Both the position numbers and the translations under genes were made by a program. Positions 9,498 through 18,547 of a stretch of 64,000 nt of DNA are shown piece after piece. Positions within the stretch are counted from its first letter, which is position 1. Each line of letters starts with the position of its first letter. Source of the DNA: Gammaproteobacteria bacterium (lineage in GTDB: Bacteria > Pseudomonadota > Gammaproteobacteria > Pseudomonadales > Azotimanducaceae); contig JAUIAV010000018.1 in NCBI GenBank assembly GCA_030425195.1, positions 23,876 to 87,875 on the forward strand, written 5' to 3'. Below the pieces are notes generated by a model. It did not search any database. It saw nothing but the letters and a program-made list of their open reading frames with translations, and was not told the origin of the DNA.

Positions 9498-9884
9498 TCA
9501 GGATGTCCCTGCAGCCATCCGACGGCCTGCGAAGATGAGCACGGCGGCGATGACGATCTCGAATCCGAAGGCGACCACCGTAGCCTCAGCGGGATCCCCG
9601 TCGATCACGAAACCGATCAGGCGGCCCGCGGCGATGAAGACCATGAGCACGGCCACCGCCACCAGCCACTCCCCTTTGTTCTGGATGATGCCGAGCAGAA
9701 TCAGGGCGGCAGAAGCCAGAAACAGCCCGCCCAGGTCTCCACGCAACGTATTGAGCCCGTGCTCACCCATCGGCACCACTGCCAGACTGGCCGCATTCCC
9801 GGTTGGATCCAGCATGAAGCCGGACCCCATGAAGATGAACAGCAGGGCGAACAGGCCCGCCAGAATTTTCAGAGTCAGATCCAT
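9498..9884 (-). CDS. DUF4345-like small membrane protein
   Basis: A 128-aa protein with four hydrophobic helices and the LRGDLGG segment seen in DUF4345 proteins. Function is unknown; proteins of this type are inner-membrane. The ATG at 9884 has a GGGGGGAG Shine-Dalgarno 6-7 nt upstream. It is 42 bp downstream of crtB and 8 bp upstream of the YjiH-like gene, so it may be carried on the carotenoid transcript. Confidence 0.72.
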   Translation of the reverse strand: MDLTLKILAGLFALLFIFMGSGFMLDPTGNAASLAVVPMGEHGLNTLRGDLGGLFLASAALILLGIIQNKGEWLVAVAVLMVFIAAGRLIGFVIDGDPAEATVVAFGFEIVIAAVLIFAGRRMAAGTS

Positions 9885-9926
9885 CCCGCTCTCCCCCCAG
9901 GAGACTGATCAGATCCGGCAGTTCTA

Positions 9927-10862
9927 TCAGGGAGTCGGCGGCGCTGTCCACAGATCGGTGCGCGGCGGCCCTTCTCCGTGGCTGCCGAGCACGGCTCCGG
10001 CCGCCGTGAATCCGCTCGTCACGAGCATCACCAGTTTCTGCAGGGTGGTGGTACCGGCCCGGGTCTGCCACGCGTCGGCACCCTGGCTTCGAACCTGATC
10101 GCCGATCGCGCCGTACACCCGTCTGGCCGCGGCGATGGCCCAGGCACACCGGAACGGCAGGCGCGCGATGCCATGCACGGCGGAGTCGTAGTAGCGGTCG
10201 GCCTCGTCCAGCAGCCGCTTCACCACCTGGAAGACGGCCTCCTCGTTTCCTTCGAACTCGCGCGCCGCAACCGGCGCTCCAGCGCTCAGAAGCCAGTCCC
10301 GCGGCAGATAGATCCGCCCGTCTGCCGCATCTTCCATCACGTCGCGGGAGATGTTCGTGAGCTGAAAAGCGATACCCAGATCGATGGCCCGATTCAGGGT
10401 CGGCCGATCCGTGACCCCCATGATGGTGGCCATCATGGCACCCACCACGCCGGCCACGTGGTAGCAGTACAGCAGCGTGTCCTCGAGCGTCAGGTACTCC
10501 CGGCGCTCCACGTCCATGGAGAAGCCGTCCAGCAGTTCGAGGGGGTACCGGCGGTCCATACCCGAGATCTGGAACACCCGTTGAAATGCTGCGAACACGG
10601 GATCGTCCGTGGGCTGTCCCGCCATGGCCGCTTCCGTCTGTTCCGTCAGCCGGGCAAGGATCCTCTGCTGCTCGTCAGGCGCCGGTGACTGCTGCCCGAA
10701 CCCCAGATCCTGCCCGTCGATCTGGTCATCGCAATAGCGGCACCAGGCGTAGAGCATGAAGGCCTTTTCCCGGGTCTGCTGATCGAACAGCTTCGCCGCC
10801 GCCGCAAAGCTCTTCGATCCCTGCTCGATGATGGCTCTGGCATTGGCGACGACGGGGTCCAT
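9927..10862 (-). CDS. crtB: Phytoene synthase (CrtB)
   Basis: Condenses two geranylgeranyl diphosphate molecules to 15-cis-phytoene. The 311-aa protein carries both Asp-rich Mg-diphosphate motifs, DDQID at 45-49 and DVMED at 174-178, the latter inside the family signature FQLTNISRD, and the upstream segment REKAFMLYAWCRYCDD. Length is normal. The gene is 6 bp downstream of crtI on the same strand, in the order crtY-crtI-crtB. The required crtE (GGPP synthase) is not in the window. Confidence 0.96.
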   Translation of the reverse strand: MDPVVANARAIIEQGSKSFAAAAKLFDQQTREKAFMLYAWCRYCDDQIDGQDLGFGQQSPAPDEQQRILARLTEQTEAAMAGQPTDDPVFAAFQRVFQISGMDRRYPLELLDGFSMDVERREYLTLEDTLLYCYHVAGVVGAMMATIMGVTDRPTLNRAIDLGIAFQLTNISRDVMEDAADGRIYLPRDWLLSAGAPVAAREFEGNEEAVFQVVKRLLDEADRYYDSAVHGIARLPFRCAWAIAAARRVYGAIGDQVRSQGADAWQTRAGTTTLQKLVMLVTSGFTAAGAVLGSHGEGPPRTDLWTAPPTP

Positions 10863-10868
10863 GGCCCG

Positions 10869-12398
10869 CTATGCCTTGGCGAACTGCGCCGACACGTCCG
10901 CATCGGAGTAGCGGTGACCGAAGTCCTCGAGCATGAGCCCGGCGGTTGCCTTGCCGGACCCCACCACACCCGGTATCCCCGCGCCCGGATGCGTGCCAGC
11001 ACCTGCGAAATACAGGTTCTTCAGTTTGTCGTCCCGGTTGTGAGTGCGGAAATAGGCGCTCTGCCAGAGCACGGGCTCCAGCGAAAAGGCGGAACCCAGA
11101 TGCGCGTTGAGCTCGTCACGGAAATCGAACGGCGTGAAGGTCCGCTTCGTGACGATCCGGGCCCGCAGATCCGGCAGGTAGTGTTTCTCCAGGTAAGCGA
11201 GAATCCGTTCGCTGTACCGGGGCGCCAGGGTCTCCCAGTCCAGATCTGCCGCACCCAGGTTGGGCACCGGTGACAGCGCATAGAAGGTCGTGCAGCCGGG
11301 CGGCGCCAGCTCCGGGTCGGTCACGGTCGGCGCATGCAGGTAGATGGAGAAGTCATCCGGCAGCTCCGGTCCTTTGTAGATCTCGCCGATCAGCCCCTGG
11401 TAGCGCCGGCCGAACATGATGCTGTGATGCCGGAGTTCCGGATAGGTGCCTTCCACCCCGAAGTAGGTGAGGAAGATGGACGGGCTGAACGAGCGCCGCT
11501 TGAGACCGGCCGCCGCCTGCCGCCCTCTGGGCGTTCGGCCGAGCAGCTTCCCGTAGGTGAACATGATGTCCGCATTGCTCGCCACGGCATCGAACTCACC
11601 CCGCCAGCCCTGCTCCGTCACCAGGCCGGTCACCCGGTCACCTTCGGTGAGAATCTCGGCAACAGGCGCAGACAGGCGGATCTCGCCACCCAGATCCTCG
11701 AACAGCCTGACAAGCCCACGCACGAGAGCGTGCGTGCCGCCACGGGGGAAAGAGACCCCCCAGCGCTTTTCCAGCGCATGAATCAGCAGATAGATCGACG
11801 AGGTTTTGAACGGGCTGCCGCCCACCAGCAGCGAATTGAAGCTGAAAGCCTGACGCAGATGATCGTCCTTGATGAACTTCGAGACCATGCTGTACACGCT
11901 GCGGTAGCTCTGCAGCCGCATGAGCTCAGGAGCCGACCGGATCATGTCCGAGAAATTCAGGAACGGCGCCGTCCCGAGCTTGATGTAGCCCTCCCGCATG
12001 ACCTCTTCAGAGTACGCGAGAAATCGTTCGTAGCCCGCCACATCCTCCGGGTTCTTTTCCCGGATCTGCCGGGCGTTCTCCTCCGGGTCATTGGAGTAGT
12101 CGAACACGTAACCGTCTTCCCAGTAGAGGCGGTAGAACGGCGTCACCGGCATCAGATCGAGATAATCCTCCAGCTTCCGACCGGTCAGCGCGAACAGCTC
12201 ACGCAGGCAGTCCGGGTCGGTCACCACCGTGGGGCCGGCATCGAAGGTGAAACCCTGATCCTCATAGACGTACGCCCGGCCGCCGGGCTTGTCCCGGGCT
12301 TCGAAGATGGTGGTCTGAAAGCCGGCGGACTGCAGCCGTATCGCCAGAGCCAGGCCACCGAATCCTGAGCCGATCACGGCCGCTGTGTGCTTGGTCAA
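10869..12398 (-). CDS. crtI: Phytoene desaturase (CrtI)
   Basis: FAD-dependent desaturase converting phytoene to lycopene, 509 aa. The N-terminal dinucleotide fold (VIGSGFGGLALAIRL, then EARDKPGGRAY) and the C-terminal CrtI signature (YFAGAGTHPGAGIPGVVGSG) are intact. I start it at TTG 12398: a GAAGGGA Shine-Dalgarno sits just upstream and the protein begins directly with the FAD fold. A longer reading to 12509 would overlap the end of crtY and add a charged tail that CrtI proteins lack. It lies 29 bp after crtY and 6 bp before crtB. Confidence 0.95.
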   Translation of the reverse strand: MTKHTAAVIGSGFGGLALAIRLQSAGFQTTIFEARDKPGGRAYVYEDQGFTFDAGPTVVTDPDCLRELFALTGRKLEDYLDLMPVTPFYRLYWEDGYVFDYSNDPEENARQIREKNPEDVAGYERFLAYSEEVMREGYIKLGTAPFLNFSDMIRSAPELMRLQSYRSVYSMVSKFIKDDHLRQAFSFNSLLVGGSPFKTSSIYLLIHALEKRWGVSFPRGGTHALVRGLVRLFEDLGGEIRLSAPVAEILTEGDRVTGLVTEQGWRGEFDAVASNADIMFTYGKLLGRTPRGRQAAAGLKRRSFSPSIFLTYFGVEGTYPELRHHSIMFGRRYQGLIGEIYKGPELPDDFSIYLHAPTVTDPELAPPGCTTFYALSPVPNLGAADLDWETLAPRYSERILAYLEKHYLPDLRARIVTKRTFTPFDFRDELNAHLGSAFSLEPVLWQSAYFRTHNRDDKLKNLYFAGAGTHPGAGIPGVVGSGKATAGLMLEDFGHRYSDADVSAQFAKA

Positions 12399-12427
12399 TT
12401 GATTCCCTTCTCGTCGGGTTGGCCCGC

Positions 12428-13657
12428 TCAGTTGTTCAGCTCGCGTCTGTTTCCGCTCGCGTCCGCGCGCGAACCGCGATGAGCGGCCGCGCTCGACTGA
12501 GGCAGGCATTTGAGGGCGCGCAGGATGGCAACCGGCGGCTTACCCGTCAATATCCGTGCCTTGTCCGCCAGGGTGGACCGGCCCGCATAGAACCGTTCCA
12601 CCAGGCCCTGATTCAGCCCGTAGAACCGCTGCATCACGAACCAGCGGCGGTCCGGCTCAGCGGCGAGGAACAGCATCCTGTTCAGAAATCGCCAGAATCC
12701 CTGAGCCTGCCAGTGCTGTCGGCTCCGGTGGACCATCAGATCGTGCAGGGCCGCGGTGCTCAGATCACCGGCGGCCGCGATGGCGTCCGCGGTGCGCACG
12801 GCATCTGCAAACGAATAGCCCGTGGTCGCATGAAACAGCACCGCCCGGAGCCCGATTCTCGGTACCTCACCGGCCTCTTCCCAGAAGGCGTCGATCTCAC
12901 CGCCCAGCGTGATGGGCAGCGCGCCCCGCTCCTCGCGAACCAGGTCCACGACCTTCCAGCCCTGATCGGACACATAGTCCCCGATCGCGTGCGCGTCCGC
13001 ACCGGCATCCATCGCAGCGGTGTCCGAGTACCGGGTGTCCTCCACCAGCACCTGCCTCGGTTCCAGCGGCAGCATGTAGAGAAACCGGTAGTCTCCATTC
13101 TGCGGCACCGTGGCATCCATGATGACCGGGCCTGTCAGCCCATGATCTTCCGCCAGATCCAGCACCTGGCCGGTGAACTTCTGGTACCCGAGCATCAGAT
13201 GCGGGCTCGCCTCCGGTCCCCGGCCGTCAATCACGCCCCGGGCGGAGAGGCATTCACCGCCAGCCAGTTTTACGCCTTGCGCCGTCACCGTCTCCACGGG
13301 AGCCCGCAGCTGAACGCAGTCTCCCAGGGCACCCATCATGAAAGTGTGAAAGTACTCCGAATGGGTGGAGCAGTAGCCGGTGTCCAGCGTCCGGGTGTAG
13401 GCCGGAAACCGCACCTCGTAGTTCCGCCAGCGGTGCAGGATGAGCGGCTCGACCCAGTTCAACTGGTCCGGCGTGAGATCGGTGGGAAAGAAGGACCAGG
13501 TGTGATTACCCCCCAGGCTGCCGGCGCCTTCCAGAATCAGCATCCTGAGCGTCGGGTGGCGCTGGCGCAGCCGGTAGGCCGTCAGACAGCTCGCGAGACC
13601 GCCGCCGGCGAAGATCAGATCGTAGTCTGGGATGGGGTCGCTCCTGCTCACCGGCAT
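12428..13657 (-). CDS. crtY: Lycopene beta-cyclase (CrtY)
   Basis: Cyclises both ends of lycopene to beta-carotene. The 409-aa protein has an N-terminal flavin/NAD-binding fold (DLIFAGGGLASCLTAYRL), the NHTWSFF segment typical of proteobacterial CrtY, and GLRAVLFHATTGYSFADAV near the C-terminus. The last 30 residues are charged and not conserved in my view of the family. It is the first gene of the minus-strand crt operon and diverges from the hydroxylase-superfamily gene 78 bp away, so the promoter(s) must lie in 13658-13735; a TACAAT hexamer at 13686-13681 (minus) is a possible -10. Confidence 0.94.
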   Translation of the reverse strand: MPVSRSDPIPDYDLIFAGGGLASCLTAYRLRQRHPTLRMLILEGAGSLGGNHTWSFFPTDLTPDQLNWVEPLILHRWRNYEVRFPAYTRTLDTGYCSTHSEYFHTFMMGALGDCVQLRAPVETVTAQGVKLAGGECLSARGVIDGRGPEASPHLMLGYQKFTGQVLDLAEDHGLTGPVIMDATVPQNGDYRFLYMLPLEPRQVLVEDTRYSDTAAMDAGADAHAIGDYVSDQGWKVVDLVREERGALPITLGGEIDAFWEEAGEVPRIGLRAVLFHATTGYSFADAVRTADAIAAAGDLSTAALHDLMVHRSRQHWQAQGFWRFLNRMLFLAAEPDRRWFVMQRFYGLNQGLVERFYAGRSTLADKARILTGKPPVAILRALKCLPQSSAAAHRGSRADASGNRRELNN

Positions 13658-13735
13658 TCTGGGCTACACTGCGCGCGCCAATTGTACTCGAGTCATGACA
13701 GACCCTCGCCCCAAGTTGACGATGCTGAGTTGCCG

Positions 13736-14521
13736 ATGTTGACCGAAATTCCGCCAGGTAAGCTGCTCATCACCTTTCTGGCCCTGACCGCCATCATCGC
13801 CGTGCGCTATTTTCTGATCTCCGGGCTTTTCTACTGGCTGCTCTGGGGCCGGAAGCCGGAAAAAGTCCATGCGATCAAGCTGATGGAAGGCACACCCCGT
13901 CCGGGTGCCGTCGCGAAGGAGATCCGCTGGTCGCTCATCTCCTCGTTCATCTATGCGGCCCCGGCGGCCGTGGTGCTGGAGCTGTGGCAGCTCGGCGGCA
14001 CCGCCATCTACAACGACGTGAACGCGTATCCACTCTGGTACATCCCGGTGAGCATCGGCATCTATCTGTTCGCCCACGACACCTACTTCTACTGGACGCA
14101 CCGGCTCATGCATCTGAAGACCCTGTTTCCCGTGATGCACCGCGTCCACCACGAGTCACGCCCGCCCACTCCCTGGGCGGCTTTCTCCTTTCATCCGTAC
14201 GAGTCCATTCTCGGCGCCATATTTATACCGCTGATCGCGCTTCTGGTGCCCATACACGTGGGCGGCATTCTGTTCATCCTCACCCTGATGACCCTGGCCG
14301 CCGTATTCAACCATTCGGGATACGAAATCTTTCCGAAATGGTGGCTGAGGGGGCCACCGGGGCGCCATCTCATCACCGCGGCGCATCACGACCTGCACCA
14401 CAAGTATTTCAGCTGCAACTATGCCCTCTACTTCCGTTTCTGGGACAAGCTGATGGGCACCGACATCATGGAAACCGAATACGATTTCCTGCAGCCGGCA
14501 GCCGCCCGCAAAACCGCCTGA
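13736..14521 (+). CDS. Fatty-acid hydroxylase / sterol desaturase superfamily protein
   Basis: A 261-aa membrane protein with the eight-histidine di-iron pattern of the ERG3-type superfamily: HDTYFYWTHRLMH (114-126), HRVHH (135-139), a lone H193 in FNHSG, and HHDLHH (217-222), with four or five hydrophobic segments. It should be an O2-dependent hydroxylase or desaturase of a lipid. Divergent placement 78 bp from crtY suggests a carotenoid or membrane-lipid substrate, but nothing in the sequence fixes this. The frame is open far upstream through the crtY region; I start at ATG 13736, where the hydrophobic N-terminus begins. Confidence 0.85.
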   Translation: MLTEIPPGKLLITFLALTAIIAVRYFLISGLFYWLLWGRKPEKVHAIKLMEGTPRPGAVAKEIRWSLISSFIYAAPAAVVLELWQLGGTAIYNDVNAYPLWYIPVSIGIYLFAHDTYFYWTHRLMHLKTLFPVMHRVHHESRPPTPWAAFSFHPYESILGAIFIPLIALLVPIHVGGILFILTLMTLAAVFNHSGYEIFPKWWLRGPPGRHLITAAHHDLHHKYFSCNYALYFRFWDKLMGTDIMETEYDFLQPAAARKTA

Positions 14522-14561
14522 CCACCACAGTTCTGATATTCTGCGGCCGGAGGTGAGAACC

Positions 14562-17500
14562 ATGCGGGAAGGGGCTCCAGGCGCCACCCGGCGTCGCAGT
14601 TCGGGCTGGATCAGCGTACTCAGGATCAGTGCCATCTTGCTGGCCGTTCTGCTTGTCCTCGTCACACTGTCCGTCGGCTACCTGCTCTTCTACCCGAATG
14701 CCCTGAAGCCCGTGGCCGTCTTCGCCGTCGACAGACTCCTCGGCCGGCAGCTGCTGATCGACGGTAACCTCACCGTCGAGCTTTCAAGGACCCCGCTGAT
14801 CACCGTCAGCCGGTTCCGTTTCAGCAATCCGCCCGGCAGCGCTGAACCCTGGATGGTCACGGCCGACCATACCGATGCCAGGATCGATCTGACGGATCTG
14901 CTCGAGAACCGTTTCCGACTGATGGAACTGACGGTACACGGCGCCCGGGTGAATCTGCTCGACACGGTGGAGGGTTCACCCAACTGGGCGTTCTTCGAGG
15001 CCGACGAGGACGAAGAGGACGAAGAGGGGGAAGGAAACTGGTCGTTCATGCTCGAGCGCCTTTCCGTGACCGAGAGCGTGCTCGATCTGCGGCTGGGCGA
15101 GCTCGAACCGATCCTGCTCACCATCCCGACGCTGGCGCAGAGCACGGATCCGCAGGGCCATCTCGCTCTGGACGGGAACGGCCTTATCAACGGCGATACC
15201 TGGCGCATCGATGGGCAGGTCGGCCCGCTCGCGGAGATTCTAGCGGCCGGCAGGATCGAGGTGGACGTGGACCTGATGATCGACGAGGCCCAGGTGGACG
15301 CCAGCGGCAGCATCGGCAACCTGGCCACCCTCTCAGAGCTGGATCTGACCATGAGCCTGCGCGGACCCGATGGAGATCTGCTCGGCCGGATCTTCCGCCT
15401 GCCCGAGTCATTCCGCGGCGACATTCAGCTGACGGGTTCCATCCGACCGGAAACCGTGGGACACAGGATCGATGCCAAGGGCCACATTTCCCAGTTCCAC
15501 ATCGAGACCAGCGGTACCGTCGCCGATCTGGCCGGTCTGGATGGCTGGGATGGATCCGTTGCCCTGCGCGGACCGGATGCCGGCGTCTTCGGCAAAGCCC
15601 TGCAGATCCAGGGCTTTCCGGAAGGGCCTTTCCAGGTGCAGGGGACCGTGCACGTGCACGGGGGAGATCTGGATCTCCAGAACGTGGTGGTGGACACGGA
15701 TACGATGCAGCTCCGGCTCAATGCGGACTTCGTTCAGTTCCCGCACCGGGAGGGTGCGCTGGTCTCGCTCTCGCTCACCGGGGATGACCTGAGCGCGTTC
15801 CGGCAGCTTCTGCGTCTCCCCGACCTGCCAGCCATGCCGTTCGACCTGGACCTGGCGCTGGATGCAAAAAAGGCGGAGGTTCTGACGTCTTCGCTGAGCA
15901 TCGGAAAGAACACGCTCACGGCCAGGGGCTTCGTGGGTGAATACCCGGACTTTCACGGCACCGATCTGAATCTGACCGTCAGCGGGGAGGAGATCAGCCA
16001 TGTTTTTCAGTCTCTGGGGCTGACGCTGCCGTTCACAGGCCGCTATGACGCTGCCGGCCGGCTCACACTTGCCGCCGACGGCCTGGCCCTGCATCAGTCA
16101 CGTGCTCAGCTGCCCGGTCACAGACTGCAGGGAGATGTGGTCTGGCCTGATCCACTGAAACCGGCCAGCCTCGAGTACCGGGGCAGTCTGGAGCTCGCCG
16201 ATCTGTCACAGACGGGCGGCCTGTTCGGTGCATCCGGACTGCCTGCGGTGCCCGTCACCGGCAACGGTGTGCTGAGAGTGCGGGAAGGAAATTTCGATCT
16301 CCGCGAAAGCAGAATCCGCCTGGGCTCGGTGGACATCGACGCCAAGGGGGTGATCGGCCAACCCGGGGTGCTGTCTGATCTGGATCTGACCATCGACGCG
16401 AGTGGACCCAGCCTGGATGCGCTGTTCGATGACGCGCTGCCCCCGGAAGGCGGCGCGATCCCGTTCAGCGCGGCGGCCCGCATCCAGGGCACCGAAGGCG
16501 CGCTCCGGTTCCCTTCGTTCCGCCTGCAGGCCTCGGGCGGTACATTCGAAGCCAAGGGAACGCTGTCGCTGAGCGAGGGCCTGATCGGGTCCGAGTTCAG
16601 CCTGAACGGTCGCGGATCCAACCTCAGCGAGCTGATCCCCGCCTTTCCCGAGTACCGCCCCCCCGCCGCTCCCTGGCACATGGAGGCAGCGGTGGCATTG
16701 CCGGACAGCAACCACCTGGAGATAAAGAACGGCATCCTGGAAATCGGCTCCGTGAGCGTTCAGGTCGACGGGGTGCTCGACAGCATGGATCACACCCGAA
16801 CCCGCCTCAGAGCTTCCGCTGAAGGCGATCGGATTTCCGACATCGGGCAGATCGGTGACGTGGCATGGCCGGAGCATCCGTTCGATCTGGCAGCGGAGCT
16901 CCACGGCTCCCTCAATGCCATCGAGATCCGTTCTCTGCAGGCGCACTGGGGAAACAGCGATCTTTCCGGAAGCGGGCGTGTGCTGCTCGGTGAGCGCCCC
17001 TTCGTGGAGGTGCGCGGCCGTTCGACGCTCCTGGACGTGTACGATCTGCAGCAGGCACTGTTCGGGGCGGCCGTCGACGAGGAGCCGGAAGACGACGCCA
17101 GCAGTGTGTTCCCGGACATACCCATCTCTCTGGACTTCATCGCCGGTATCGATGGTCTGCTCGACGTTCAGATCGGACAGTACCGCGGGGTGCAGGCCCG
17201 TCTGGAGGACGTCGAGCTCGATCTGCACGCGGAAGACGGCGTGCTGCAGGTGGACCGGGTCGCCCTGCGGGACGAGGCCGGATACTTCCAGGCGGCAGCA
17301 CTGCTGCGACCGCGGGACGGCAAGGTGGACCTGGAGCTGCAGCTCAAAGGAGAAGACGCCGATCTGGGTCTGTTCGTCAGCGACAGACAGACACCCGGGT
17401 CTCCGCCCCGCTACACCATCGACGTGGACATCTGGGGAAGCGGCCACACCGTGGCGGAACTGGCCGGGGGCCTGAACGGCAAACTGCTGGTCTCCTCCGA

Positions 17501-18032
17501 TGGCGGGCAGATCAGCAACCAGCTGATACAGACCTTCGCCGGCGACTTCGTGACCAACGTGCTGGGCATCCTGAATCCCTTCATCGCCGATCAGGACGTC
17601 ACCCGTATGGATTGCCTGGTCCTGAACAGCGTTCTGCGCAACGGCAGACTACGGCTGACACCCGGCTTCGTCATGCGCACGGCGAGACTCAACATGTTCG
17701 TCTACGGCAGCGTCAATCTGGCAGACGAAACCCTGGACCTGTCCCTGGCCACTCAGGCCCGTCAGGGCATCGGGATCAGCGCGGCGACCATCACCAACCC
17801 CTTCTTCAAGGTGGGGGGCACACTGGCATCACCGGCACTGCAGCTGGATCCCGCAAACGCCGCCATCGCCGCCAGCGTGGCTACCGCGACCGTCGGCCTC
17901 TCCATCGTGGTCAGAGGCATCTGGGAGCGGTTGAGGGGTACCCAGAATCCCTGTCCGCAGTTCCTGGAATTCGAGCAGACACTGCCTGAGCGGCCGGCGG
18001 CCTTCAACCCGCCGCCCGAGGCGGAAGGCTAG
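14562..18032 (+). CDS. AsmA-family envelope protein
   Basis: A 1156-aa protein with one N-terminal membrane anchor (ISAILLAVLLVLVTLSVGYLL region) and a very long periplasmic beta-rich body of repeated amphipathic strands, ending in the AsmA C-terminal region (NGKLLVSSDGGQISNQ, LNMFVYGSVNLADETLDLSL). AsmA/TamB-like proteins are implicated in lipid transfer between the membranes. An acidic run of Glu/Asp sits near residues 146-157. ATG 14562 is preceded by GGAGGTG; a GTG three codons upstream is less likely. It follows the hydroxylase gene by 40 bp and converges with the gene at 18039. Confidence 0.88.
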   Translation: MREGAPGATRRRSSGWISVLRISAILLAVLLVLVTLSVGYLLFYPNALKPVAVFAVDRLLGRQLLIDGNLTVELSRTPLITVSRFRFSNPPGSAEPWMVTADHTDARIDLTDLLENRFRLMELTVHGARVNLLDTVEGSPNWAFFEADEDEEDEEGEGNWSFMLERLSVTESVLDLRLGELEPILLTIPTLAQSTDPQGHLALDGNGLINGDTWRIDGQVGPLAEILAAGRIEVDVDLMIDEAQVDASGSIGNLATLSELDLTMSLRGPDGDLLGRIFRLPESFRGDIQLTGSIRPETVGHRIDAKGHISQFHIETSGTVADLAGLDGWDGSVALRGPDAGVFGKALQIQGFPEGPFQVQGTVHVHGGDLDLQNVVVDTDTMQLRLNADFVQFPHREGALVSLSLTGDDLSAFRQLLRLPDLPAMPFDLDLALDAKKAEVLTSSLSIGKNTLTARGFVGEYPDFHGTDLNLTVSGEEISHVFQSLGLTLPFTGRYDAAGRLTLAADGLALHQSRAQLPGHRLQGDVVWPDPLKPASLEYRGSLELADLSQTGGLFGASGLPAVPVTGNGVLRVREGNFDLRESRIRLGSVDIDAKGVIGQPGVLSDLDLTIDASGPSLDALFDDALPPEGGAIPFSAAARIQGTEGALRFPSFRLQASGGTFEAKGTLSLSEGLIGSEFSLNGRGSNLSELIPAFPEYRPPAAPWHMEAAVALPDSNHLEIKNGILEIGSVSVQVDGVLDSMDHTRTRLRASAEGDRISDIGQIGDVAWPEHPFDLAAELHGSLNAIEIRSLQAHWGNSDLSGSGRVLLGERPFVEVRGRSTLLDVYDLQQALFGAAVDEEPEDDASSVFPDIPISLDFIAGIDGLLDVQIGQYRGVQARLEDVELDLHAEDGVLQVDRVALRDEAGYFQAAALLRPRDGKVDLELQLKGEDADLGLFVSDRQTPGSPPRYTIDVDIWGSGHTVAELAGGLNGKLLVSSDGGQISNQLIQTFAGDFVTNVLGILNPFIADQDVTRMDCLVLNSVLRNGRLRLTPGFVMRTARLNMFVYGSVNLADETLDLSLATQARQGIGISAATITNPFFKVGGTLASPALQLDPANAAIAASVATATVGLSIVVRGIWERLRGTQNPCPQFLEFEQTLPERPAAFNPPPEAEG

Positions 18033-18038
18033 GGAGCC

Positions 18039-18518
18039 TCAGCGCTCCCAGACCAGCACGTCGCCCTCACCGGACATGAGAACGGAGCCCGGCATCACCC
18101 GGAGCCGCCAGGGCGCAAGCCTGAGGACCGCAAAACCTTCCGAAGCGGCATTGTCCCATCCGGGAATGATGCTCGGGTCGTAACCCACCGGCTCCGGCCC
18201 TCCGGCAAACAGATCCCACACCCGTTCCCGGGTCGGCAGGTCGAAGCACCACTCGGCCGCGCATTCGGCAACACAGGTGTCCTGACTCGGCGACCAGTAG
18301 TTACAGGAGAGATACGGGTGCGCGGCAAGGTGCGCGCGCTTGAGCGGTGTCGGGCCGGTCGCGATCCAGCCGGTCAGCGTATCGCCGTCCCACTCCCAGA
18401 TCGGGTGCAGAATCCGGGAACGCGGCCGGCCGTGTGCGTCCACCGTTGCGGCCGAACACCAGACGATCCGGTGCGCCATATCGAGAAAGGCCGGACCAAC
18501 CGAATTCAGCTCGTGCAT
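18039..18518 (-). CDS. Pyridoxamine-phosphate-oxidase-like FMN split-barrel protein
   Basis: A 159-aa protein with the split-barrel pattern: IVWCSAATVDAHGRPRSRI for the FMN-phosphate strands, then TGPTPLKRAHLAAHPYLSCNYW. Members bind FMN, haem or F420; here the role is unknown. The start at ATG 18518 has a GGGGAG Shine-Dalgarno; longer readings to 18857 run through the thioesterase gene and are shadows. It is 29 bp downstream of the thioesterase gene and probably in its operon. Confidence 0.78.
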   Translation of the reverse strand: MHELNSVGPAFLDMAHRIVWCSAATVDAHGRPRSRILHPIWEWDGDTLTGWIATGPTPLKRAHLAAHPYLSCNYWSPSQDTCVAECAAEWCFDLPTRERVWDLFAGGPEPVGYDPSIIPGWDNAASEGFAVLRLAPWRLRVMPGSVLMSGEGDVLVWER

Positions 18519-18547
18519 TTTTCTCCCCTGCTGATGAGTCCCGGCGT

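Noticed and set aside
12419..13735. An N-terminal extension of the hydroxylase gene through the crtY region
   Set aside because: It lies antisense to crtY and has no domain; the membrane protein begins naturally at ATG 13736.
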